Positions 1 to 6,168 of a stretch of DNA of 64,000 nucleotides are shown piece by piece. The stretch's first letter is position 1. The number at the start of each line of letters is the position of its first letter. The notes under the pieces were generated by a model. The model ran no database searches. It had not been told where the DNA came from and was given only the letters and a program-made list of their open reading frames with translations. The position numbers were made by a program, and so were the translations under genes. Source of the stretch: Cloacibacillus sp. (lineage in GTDB: Bacteria; Synergistota; Synergistia; Synergistales; Synergistaceae); NCBI GenBank assembly GCA_036655895.1, contig JAVVPF010000007.1, positions 22,717-86,716 of the forward strand, read 5' to 3'.

Positions 1-533
1 ACCGCGCCGGTCGGGTTGTTCGGGAAAGAGATGAGCAGCGCCTTCGTCTTCGGCGTCACGGCGGCTTCGAGCTGTTCCGGCGTAAGGCGGAACTCTGTCT
101 CTGCGGAAAGCGATATCGGCACCGGCACCCCGTCGGAGAGCAGTATGCAGGGTTCGTATGAGACGAAGCAGGGCTGCGGAAATACTACTTCATCGCCAGG
201 GTTAAGGACGGCGCGCAGCGCTATGTCGATGGCCTCGCTGCCGCCGACGGTGAGTACGATCTCATGCTTCGGATCATAGCTTATGCCGTATTTGCGGCGC
301 ATGTAGTGCGCAATTTCCTCTCTTAACTCAGGCAGCCCTGCGTTTGAGGTGTAGAAGGTGCGTCCCTTGTTCAGCGAATAGATGCCCTCTTCGCGGATGT
401 GCCACGGGGTGTCGAAATCCGGCTCGCCTACGCCGAGCGAGATGACGTCCGGTATCTCGTTTGCGATGTCAAATAGGCGGCGGATGCCGGAGGGCTTTAT
501 TTTTTTTATTTTGTCACAGATGAAATCTCTCAT
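1..533 (-). CDS. Class I/II PLP-dependent aminotransferase, partial (C-terminus outside window)
   Basis: The reverse strand stays open from the ATG at 533 to the window edge, giving about 177 N-terminal residues. They read like the start of a class I/II aminotransferase: near the N-terminus SLGVGEPDFDTP, then the GRTFYTSNAGLPELR segment that precedes the cofactor site, TVGGSEAIDIALRAVL in the cofactor phosphate-cup region, and ISFPNNPTGA, whose Asn contacts PLP. The PLP lysine lies beyond the edge. The ATG overlaps the stop of the upstream Lrp gene by 4 bp (ATGA), so the pair is probably translationally coupled. Inference: transamination of an amino acid whose level the Lrp protein senses. 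The substrate (Asp, Ala, aromatic or LL-diaminopimelate) cannot be told from this piece. Confidence 0.85.
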   Translation of the reverse strand, partial: MRDFICDKIKKIKPSGIRRLFDIANEIPDVISLGVGEPDFDTPWHIREEGIYSLNKGRTFYTSNAGLPELREEIAHYMRRKYGISYDPKHEIVLTVGGSEAIDIALRAVLNPGDEVVFPQPCFVSYEPCILLSDGVPVPISLSAETEFRLTPEQLEAAVTPKTKALLISFPNNPTGA

Positions 534-1027
534 GGCGTCACCTTCATTCTCATATCTCTTCTTGGGGCCGTGAAGAGCGTGCCGTGGTCCTTGTAGCGCA
601 TAAGGACGATGTGCGTCACGGTGCTCTGCACCTCTTCCAGTACGGCGAGGCGCGAGGCGACGAAGTGCGCTATCTCCTTCATGGTGGCTTTTTTGAGTAT
701 GACGGTGAAGTCATATCCGCCGGACATGAGGTAGAGCGATTCTACTTCGGGATACTGGTAGATTTTTTCCGCGATGCGCTCAAAGCCTTCACCGCGCTGG
801 GGGGAAACTTTAAGCTCGATGAGCGCTGAGATGGTTTCGTCGTCGGTCTTGTCCCAGTCGACAAGCGCGTGGTAGCCGCAGATGACGCGCTCCTTTTCCA
901 TTATTTCTATCTCGTTTTTTACCTCTATGATGTCAAGGTCGAGCATAACGGCGATTTCTTTTGGAGTGTATCTGGCGTTCTGTTCAAGAAGCCGCAGTAT
1001 CTCTTCCCTTATTTTGCTTTTGTCCAT
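530..1027 (-). CDS. Lrp/AsnC-family transcriptional regulator
   Basis: About 165 residues, the usual size of the family. An N-terminal helix-turn-helix of Lrp type (KIREEILRLLEQNARYTPKEIA...) is followed by a C-terminal RAM/AsnC ligand domain with the pattern ALIELKVSPQRGEGFE and a late glycine-rich SGGYDF turn. The reading frame extends upstream to 1090, but the ATG at 1027 is preferred: it has a GGAGG-like site 5-9 bases upstream and matches the family N-terminus. It is the first gene of a two-gene unit with the downstream aminotransferase (ATGA overlap), so it probably controls that enzyme and itself in response to an amino acid. The ligand is unknown. Confidence 0.9.
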   Translation of the reverse strand: MDKSKIREEILRLLEQNARYTPKEIAVMLDLDIIEVKNEIEIMEKERVICGYHALVDWDKTDDETISALIELKVSPQRGEGFERIAEKIYQYPEVESLYLMSGGYDFTVILKKATMKEIAHFVASRLAVLEEVQSTVTHIVLMRYKDHGTLFTAPRRDMRMKVTP

Positions 1028-1205
1028 TATTAAACCTCCGTCTGCGAGAATATAAGCGTTAATTTTGAGCCTTTTTGCCGCGGACGTCAAGTATAAATAT
1101 CAATATTTAAATAAATAGCGCAAAAATAAATATATTTTAAGCCAAAATTGCTTGGGGCCTCAAATGCGCGCTGTATAAGAGGGCAAAACAATAAAAGAGC
1201 GGCTT

Positions 1206-1248
1206 CAGCGCGCCTTTCGCCGTCACTTTGGCAAAGTCCGGCGCGCTG
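1206..1248 (-). terminator. Inverted repeat downstream of the selenoprotein gene, possible terminator
   Basis: CAGCGCGCC (1206-1214) pairs with GGCGCGCTG (1240-1248), a 9-bp perfect stem. The loop holds a smaller CTTTG/CAAAG hairpin. On the minus strand it is followed by a moderately T-rich run, about 40 bases after the selenoprotein stop. The U-tract is imperfect, so the terminator role is tentative. Confidence 0.35.
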
Positions 1249-1286
1249 TTAGCGTCCGTGTTTTCTTACGATTTTGGCAAGAATTA

Positions 1287-1640
1287 TTATTTTAGCAGAG
1301 CGGCGCTCCATTCGTCCTCTTTGAACCCGGCAAGCGCGCCTCCGTCGCAGACGAGCAGCGGACGCTTGACCAGCATTCCGTCTGAGGAAAGCAGCTTTAT
1401 CTGTTCCGCCTCTGGCATCTGCGGCAGCTTGTCTTTTAGGCCCAGCTCTTTGTATGAATTGCCGCTCGTGTTGAATAATTTTTTTAGCGGCAGTTTCGAG
1501 GCGGTGAGTATATTTTTTATCTCATCCTCGTTTGGGCCGTCGGTCTTTATGTTGCGCTCTTCAAAGGCGACGTGGTGTTCTTCAAGCCATGCACGGGCTT
1601 TTTTACAGGTGCTTCACTGCGGGTAGCAAAATAACAGCAT
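1287..1640 (-). CDS. ArsC/Spx-family selenoprotein with in-frame TGA (Sec) in the redox motif
   Basis: An ORF finder misses this gene because codon 9 is TGA (1614-1616). Read through as selenocysteine (U), the minus strand gives 117 residues beginning MLLFCYPQUSTCKKARAWLE, then KLPLKKLFNTSGNSYKELGL, QMPEAEQIKLLSSDGMLVKRP and LAGFKEDEW. These are the hallmarks of the ArsC-like/Spx/MgsR thioredoxin-fold reductases, which normally have Cys where the TGA lies (CSTC). The frame is open on both sides and family motifs continue to the stop at 1287, so decay is unlikely. The ATG at 1640 has GGAGG 8 bases upstream; an ATG at 1655 has no such site. selA and selB lie at 51.7-55.1 kb. Inferred role: selenium-based thiol-redox or arsenate-type reductase; the substrate is unknown. 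Confidence 0.85.
1584..1600 (-). promoter_or_regulatory. Candidate bacterial SECIS hairpin
   Basis: In the mRNA sense, stem AAGCC (1600-1596) pairs with GGCUU (1588-1584) around the 7-base loop CGUGCAU. The loop begins 18 bases after the UGA and has a G within its first two bases. This fits the general bacterial SECIS rule of a short stem-loop just 3' of the UGA with a G early in the apical loop. The stem is only 5 bp. Confidence 0.6.
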
Positions 1641-1701
1641 TTTACGGGCCTCCATGTTTTTAGACGTGATGCAGTTATGATACATCAAACGCGGCGTTAC
1701 G

Positions 1702-1742
1702 CAAGAAAAGACGTTCCCTCGCCGTTTGCGCGAGGGAACGTC
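1702..1742 (-). terminator. Rho-independent terminator of mrp
   Basis: GACGTTCCCTCG (1710-1721) pairs perfectly with CGAGGGAACGTC (1731-1742). On the minus strand the 12-bp stem is followed by TTTTCTT. It sits between the mrp stop and the selenoprotein start, so the two are probably separate transcripts. Confidence 0.85.
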
Positions 1743-1779
1743 CGTTGGCTCTTCTTTATCTCCGCGCTATCGGCGGACT

Positions 1780-2610
1780 TTAGTTTAGGGACTCTATTTT
1801 TTTTATCGCGGCGTCCAGCGTCTGCGGGATATAAAATTCTATGTTGCCGGAGTCGCAGAGGGCGGCTATTTCTGGTGAGATTGGTATCTGCCCCAGGAAA
1901 TCTATGCCGTATTTCTCCGCTGTGGCCGCGGTCTTTCCCTCGCCGAACGGGAAGAGTTTTTTGCCGCAGTCTGGACACTCCAGATAGCTCATGTTTTCAA
2001 CGATGCCGAGGATGGGGATGTTCATCTCTTTTGCCATGCGCATCGCCTTTTCGACGATCATCGAGACAAGCTCCTGCGGCGAGGTGACGATGATGATGCC
2101 GTCTACGGGGAGCGACTGGAATACTGTAAGCGGCACGTCGCCCGTTCCCGGAGGCATGTCGACGAACATATAATCTTCGTAGCTCCATATTACGTCGCTC
2201 CAGAACTGTTTGACGACGCCGGCGATAGCGGGGCCGCGCCAGATTACGGGGGTCGCCTTGTCTTCTACGAGCAGGTTGACGGAGATCATGTCTATGCCGC
2301 TCTTTGAGTGCTGCGGCACTATCCCTGAGGCGTTTGCGGAGGCGAGCGCCTCTACGCCGAACATTTTAGGTATAGACGGGCCTGTGATGTCCGCGTCAAG
2401 AATGGCGCACTGGCTGCCTTTTCTCTGCATCGCGGAAGCAAGAAGCGAAGTGACGAGCGATTTGCCGACGCCGCCCTTTCCGCTGACTACGCCTATCACT
2501 TTTTTAACGTCGCTCAGCGCGTTGGCCGGCGCGCTGAAATCAGGCCGCTCCGCCTCGGAGCACTTTTGACCGCAGCTTCCGCAGTCATGCGTACACTCTT
2601 CATTTGCCAT
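1780..2610 (-). CDS. mrp: Mrp/NBP35-family ATP-binding Fe-S cluster carrier
   Basis: 276 residues. The deviant Walker A motif GVVSGKGGVGKS near residue 43, DADITGPSIPKMFG and DMPPGTGD identify an Mrp/ApbC-type P-loop ATPase that carries and transfers [4Fe-4S] clusters in the cytoplasm. Two Cys clusters are visible: an N-terminal CTHDCGSCGQKC and a C-terminal CPDC (CxxC) used for bridging clusters at the dimer interface. The ATG at 2610 has an AAGGAGA site at good spacing. It is transcribed alone, ending at the hairpin at 1702-1742. It could supply clusters to the radical-SAM and other Fe-S proteins expected in an anaerobe; the target is unknown. Confidence 0.93.
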   Translation of the reverse strand: MANEECTHDCGSCGQKCSEAERPDFSAPANALSDVKKVIGVVSGKGGVGKSLVTSLLASAMQRKGSQCAILDADITGPSIPKMFGVEALASANASGIVPQHSKSGIDMISVNLLVEDKATPVIWRGPAIAGVVKQFWSDVIWSYEDYMFVDMPPGTGDVPLTVFQSLPVDGIIIVTSPQELVSMIVEKAMRMAKEMNIPILGIVENMSYLECPDCGKKLFPFGEGKTAATAEKYGIDFLGQIPISPEIAALCDSGNIEFYIPQTLDAAIKKIESLN

Positions 2611-2683
2611 TTGAGCATCTCCTTGTCTTTAGTGAAAAGAAACGCCGCGAAACTTACGCTGGCGCTTTATGTCCGTTAAGATA

Positions 2684-4042
2684 TTAGCCAAATTGAGATG
2701 GTATGTCAAATGCCGCACAGAGCGCGCGCACCGATTCGTCAATCTTGTCTTCCGGCGTCGCCGCAAAAAAGAGCAGCAGCTCTCCGGAGGCTCCGTCCGG
2801 CTGCCAATCTACGGCGATGCCGGCCGCGTCAGCTCTTTCCCGCAGCACGTGCGCCTGCTCTTGGAAGCGTAGCGCGTATGAGGTGGCCGTCTCCAGCAGC
2901 CGGAAGGAGGCCTGCGCTCCGAAATATTTTTCAAGCGCCGCCGCCATGAGCCGGCTTTTTCTGAGGTATGCCTTCCTGCTTCGCCTCAGGTGGCGTTCAA
3001 GATGGCCCTCTTTGATGTACGTGGCAAGCGCCAGCTGTTCCACCTTGCTTGCGGTCTGGTCGTAAAGCTCCGCCTTCGCCGCGCAGTCCGCGGAAAGCGT
3101 CTGAGGCAGCGCCATGTAGGCTATGCGTACGGAGGGCAGCAAAAGCTGCGAAAAACTGCCGATGTAGACGATGTTTTCCGGCGCGAGCGGCTGCATCGCG
3201 GGCATAGGCCTGTTGCAGTAACGGAGTTCGCCGTTGTAGTCGTCTTCGACGATGAGCCGCGCCGTGCCCCGCGCCCAGCCGCAGAGCATGGCGCGCCGCG
3301 CCGCCGTTTCCCCAAGAGGACTCGGCGCGTGCTTCGACGATATCTCAATATAGAGCCGGGCCTCCGCAAGCGCCTCTTTAAGACTGTTTTCTCCCGCGGC
3401 GGTCGTCACCTGCCAGCCGTTGTCCGCAAGCACGCGTTCGGCCTGCTCAAAGCCGGGCCGCTCGATTACTGCCGTGCCCGCACCTCCGATGGCCCTCAAA
3501 AGCAGCGACAGCAGCTCCTGCGTGCCGGAGCCTACTATAATGTTTTTCCATGAGCATGCAACGCCCCTCGCCTTGTAGACGTATGACGAAAGTTCCCTGC
3601 GCAGAGCCTCCTCGCCGCACGGCTCTCCGCGCGATATTATTTCGCCACGCTCTTTAAGCGCCGCCCTCAGGCATTTACTCCACAGCTCTATGTCGGCAAG
3701 AGCAGGGTCAACGCGCCCCGTGCGGAAATCGCAGCGGATGTTTTTTGCGCCGCCTCCGCCTATGGCGCTTTGCTTCCCGCCCTCCCGCTTTGAGCGCCGC
3801 GCTGTGAAGTAACCGCTCTTCGGGCGGCTTTCGATGTAGCCCTCAATAAGAAGCTGCGCGTAGGCGTTTTCAACCGGCGAGCGGCTTACGCCAAGGCCTC
3901 CGGCCATTTCCCGTATCGAAGGCAGACGAGTGCCTGCTTGAGCGGCGCCGCCTTCTATCCACGCGGCAAGCTCGTCGTATATCTGTCTCCAAAGCGCCAC
4001 GCCGCAGCCTGCGTCTATCCTGATAAAGTCGAAGATCATCAT
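2684..4042 (-). CDS. pdxR: MocR/GntR-family regulator, probable PdxR, lacking the PLP lysine
   Basis: About 452 residues: an N-terminal GntR winged helix (LWRQIYDELAAWIEGG...RLPSIREMAGGLGVSRSPVENAYAQL) joined to a fold-type-I aminotransferase-like domain (VGSGTQELLSLL, VEDDYNGELRY, YIGSFSQLLLPSVRIAYM). Proteins of this build that are divergent from pdxST are usually PdxR, which activates PLP synthesis and senses PLP. The segment where MocR proteins carry the Schiff-base lysine (SFSK) reads SFSQ; the codon CAG at 3148-3146 encodes Gln. The upstream TPSHQ-type motif is also altered (SSKHAPSPLG). PLP binding may therefore be non-covalent or lost. The start could be 4042, 4039 or 4057; 4042/4039 follow a GGTGA site. 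Confidence 0.85.
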   Translation of the reverse strand: MMIFDFIRIDAGCGVALWRQIYDELAAWIEGGAAQAGTRLPSIREMAGGLGVSRSPVENAYAQLLIEGYIESRPKSGYFTARRSKREGGKQSAIGGGGAKNIRCDFRTGRVDPALADIELWSKCLRAALKERGEIISRGEPCGEEALRRELSSYVYKARGVACSWKNIIVGSGTQELLSLLLRAIGGAGTAVIERPGFEQAERVLADNGWQVTTAAGENSLKEALAEARLYIEISSKHAPSPLGETAARRAMLCGWARGTARLIVEDDYNGELRYCNRPMPAMQPLAPENIVYIGSFSQLLLPSVRIAYMALPQTLSADCAAKAELYDQTASKVEQLALATYIKEGHLERHLRRSRKAYLRKSRLMAAALEKYFGAQASFRLLETATSYALRFQEQAHVLRERADAAGIAVDWQPDGASGELLLFFAATPEDKIDESVRALCAAFDIPSQFG

Positions 4043-4051
4043 GTCACCATC

Positions 4052-4110
4052 TGTCATTGTAAATTAATTGATATTTATACATTGCACCAATGACAATTTT
4101 ATCATATAAA
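4052..4110. promoter_or_regulatory. pdxS promoter with a PdxR-type inverted repeat
   Basis: TTGCAC (4082-4087) and TATAAA (4105-4110), 17 bases apart, form a sigma-70-type promoter for pdxS. An 8-bp inverted repeat, TGTCATTG (4052-4059) and CAATGACA (4088-4095), lies in the divergent region. One arm fills the start of the -35/-10 spacer and the other sits at the regulator's leader, a fitting arrangement for an autoregulated divergent switch. Confidence 0.6.
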
Positions 4111-4155
4111 AGAGTCAGCACAGCTGTGAAATACTTTTTAAGGAAGTCTACTGCA

Positions 4156-5034
4156 ATGACGACAAATGAACAGATCAAACTAAACCGCGGCCTGGCCCAG
4201 ATGCTCAAAGGCGGCGTAATAATGGATGTCACTACGCCGGAGCAGGCGCAGATAGCGGAGGCGGCGGGCGCCTGCGCGGTGATGGCGCTTGAGCGTATTC
4301 CGGCGGATATCCGCGCGGCGGGCGGAGTGTCGCGTATGAGCGACCCGATGATGATAAGGGGCATCCAGCGCGCCGTCTCGATACCGGTGATGGCGAAATG
4401 CCGCATCGGACACTTTGCCGAGGCGCAGATACTGGAGGCGATCGATATCGACTATATCGACGAGAGCGAGGTGCTTAGCCCGGCGGATGACCGTTGTCAC
4501 ATCGACAAGACGAAGTTTCGCGCCCCATTCGTCTGCGGCGCGAGAAACCTCTCCGAGGCGCTGCGGCGCATTGCAGAGGGAGCCTCGATGATACGGACGA
4601 AGGGGGAGCCTGGCACTGGCGACGTTGTGCAGGCGGTGCGCCACATGCGGGCCGTGCAGTCGGAGTTGGCGCGAGTGTCGGCAATGCGCGCGGACGAACT
4701 GTTTGAGGCGGCGAAGGAGCTTGCGGTGCCGTGCGAACTGCTCTTTGAGGTGCACGAAAGCGGCAGGCTGCCTGTTGTAAATTTCGCGGCGGGCGGCATA
4801 GCCACTCCGGCGGACGCGTCGCTTATGATGCAGTTGGGCGCGGAGGGCGTCTTTGTCGGAAGCGGCATCTTCAAGTCCGGCAACCCTGAAAAACGCGCGG
4901 TGGCTATCGTACAGGCCGTCACAAACTACAAGGACGCAAAACTGCTTGCCTCCGTCTCCGAGGATTTGGGCGGCGCTATGGTTGGGCTCAACGAAAGCGA
5001 AGTAGCTCTGCTCATGGCGGAGCGCGGAAAATAA
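4156..5034 (+). CDS. pdxS: Pyridoxal 5'-phosphate synthase, synthase subunit
   Basis: 292 residues, as usual for PdxS (Pdx1). It makes PLP from ribose 5-phosphate, glyceraldehyde 3-phosphate and ammonia supplied by PdxT, on a TIM barrel that assembles as a dodecamer. Visible markers: GGVIMDV with the catalytic Asp24; [10 protein letters not shown] with Lys81; [14 protein letters not shown] with Lys149; and late [12 protein letters not shown], a phosphate-binding loop. The start at 4156 is chosen over 4090 because the family begins [10 protein letters not shown] and AGGAAG lies 9 bases upstream. The stop shares one base with the pdxT start (TAATG), so the two subunits are coupled. Probably regulated by the divergent pdxR. 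Confidence 0.97.
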   Translation: MTTNEQIKLNRGLAQMLKGGVIMDVTTPEQAQIAEAAGACAVMALERIPADIRAAGGVSRMSDPMMIRGIQRAVSIPVMAKCRIGHFAEAQILEAIDIDYIDESEVLSPADDRCHIDKTKFRAPFVCGARNLSEALRRIAEGASMIRTKGEPGTGDVVQAVRHMRAVQSELARVSAMRADELFEAAKELAVPCELLFEVHESGRLPVVNFAAGGIATPADASLMMQLGAEGVFVGSGIFKSGNPEKRAVAIVQAVTNYKDAKLLASVSEDLGGAMVGLNESEVALLMAERGK

Positions 5035-5609
5035 TGAGCAGCGGGCCGAAGGTTGGCGTTTTGGCCGTGCAGGGCGCCTTTGCGGAGCACTGCGCGGCGC
5101 TTGAAAAATTGGGCGCGCGGGCCGTCGAGCTTCACGCTCTCCGCGACATAGAGGGTATTGACGCGCTGATACTGCCGGGCGGCGAAAGTACGACGCAGGG
5201 GCGGCTTCTGCGTTCTACGGGTCTTTTTGCTCCGCTTAAAAAACGCATAGAAGAGGGAATGCCAGTCTGGGGCACTTGCGCCGGCATGATACTGCTTGCT
5301 TCGCGTATAGAAAACGATGTGGCGCGGCATTTTTCGGTGATGGATATAACCGTCGGCAGAAACGGCTACGGCAGGCAGCTGTCAAGCTTTAGCGCGCGCG
5401 GCTGCTTTGCGGGGACAGAAAATATTGAGATGCCCTTCATACGCGCCCCTAAGATAACGGCCATAGGCGCGGGCGTAGAGATACTTTCGGAATACGGCGG
5501 CTTTGCCGTGGCCGTTCGCGAAAAAAATATGCTGGCTTCTGCCTTTCATCCTGAAATAACGCAAGAGCTTTGCGTCCACGAATATTTTTTGTCTATGATA
5601 AAGCCGTGA
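5034..5609 (+). CDS. pdxT: Pyridoxal 5'-phosphate synthase, glutaminase subunit
   Basis: 191 residues, a class I glutamine amidotransferase that passes ammonia to PdxS. GGESTTQGRL (oxyanion and binding region), GTCAGM with nucleophile Cys82, and the His172-Glu174 pair in FHPEITQE complete the catalytic triad. It follows pdxS with a 1-bp overlap and ends just before a strong hairpin at 5619-5644. Together with pdxS it gives the cell the one-step, DXP-independent B6 route, which would serve the many PLP enzymes in this window (NifS, SelA, GlgP, the aminotransferase). Confidence 0.96.
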   Translation: MSSGPKVGVLAVQGAFAEHCAALEKLGARAVELHALRDIEGIDALILPGGESTTQGRLLRSTGLFAPLKKRIEEGMPVWGTCAGMILLASRIENDVARHFSVMDITVGRNGYGRQLSSFSARGCFAGTENIEMPFIRAPKITAIGAGVEILSEYGGFAVAVREKNMLASAFHPEITQELCVHEYFLSMIKP

Positions 5610-5611
5610 GG

Positions 5612-5644
5612 CAAAAAACAGGGCGTCCCTCGTGGGACGCCCTG
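5612..5644. terminator. Terminator between pdxT and the molbindin gene
   Basis: CAGGGCGTCCC (5619-5629) pairs with GGGACGCCCTG (5634-5644), 11 bp with a 4-base loop. On the minus strand it is followed by TTTTTTG, so it ends the molbindin transcript. On the plus strand the T-run is weak, though it could still slow pdxT transcription. Confidence 0.8.
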
Positions 5645-5688
5645 CACCTTTATACGAACGCCGTTGCCGACGTTGGTTTTTACGAGAG

Positions 5689-6117
5689 CTATTCTTTTAC
5701 GCCGATCATTACGTCGGAGGCCTTGATGATGGCAGCCGCCTTTACTCCGGCCGCAAGCGCCAGTCTTTCCGCGCTTGCCATTGTGATGATGGAGGCTATC
5801 TCCTCGCCGCTTTCAAGCGTGATCAGAACTTCCGCGTTCACCGCGCCGTGGTTTACGGCGGCAACCGTGCCTTTGAGCTGGTTGCGCGCGGAGAGCCTGA
5901 GGCCGCCCGGTTCTTCGCCTATCATCACGTTGGAGGCTTTGATCACGGCGTAGACCTCTTTTCCGGCTTCAAGTCCCAAACTGTCCGAGCTTGCCGTCGT
6001 GATTATCGAAGTGAGAAGCGTTCCCTTTTCGAGGCGCATATCTATCTCATTGTTGACCGCGCCCTTTTTTACCTCTGTAACTGTCGCCTTTAGCTGATTG
6101 CGTGCGCTTAGCTGCAT
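5689..6117 (-). CDS. Molbindin: tandem TOBE-domain molybdate/tungstate-binding protein
   Basis: 142 residues made of two homologous TOBE (Mop) repeats: LSARNQLKATVTEVKKGAVN...IKASNVMIG, then LSARNQLKGTVAAVNHGAVN...IKASDVMIG. This is the di-Mop molbindin architecture; such small cytoplasmic proteins bind molybdate or tungstate oxyanions as storage or buffering proteins. No DNA-binding (ModE) or ATPase (ModC) part is present. The ATG at 6117 has GGAGGAAA upstream. It stands alone, with a terminator at 5644-5612. Supply to molybdenum or tungsten enzymes elsewhere in the genome is inferred. Confidence 0.92.
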   Translation of the reverse strand: MQLSARNQLKATVTEVKKGAVNNEIDMRLEKGTLLTSIITTASSDSLGLEAGKEVYAVIKASNVMIGEEPGGLRLSARNQLKGTVAAVNHGAVNAEVLITLESGEEIASIITMASAERLALAAGVKAAAIIKASDVMIGVKE

Positions 6118-6168
6118 GATTTTTTCCTCCTTGTGGTTTAGTCTTATTATTATAACGTAACGTGCGGT

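Noticed and set aside
1228..1626. Plus-strand ORF of 132 codons
   Set aside because: It lies opposite the TGA-containing ArsC-like gene and exists only as its mirror; the minus-strand frame carries the family motifs.
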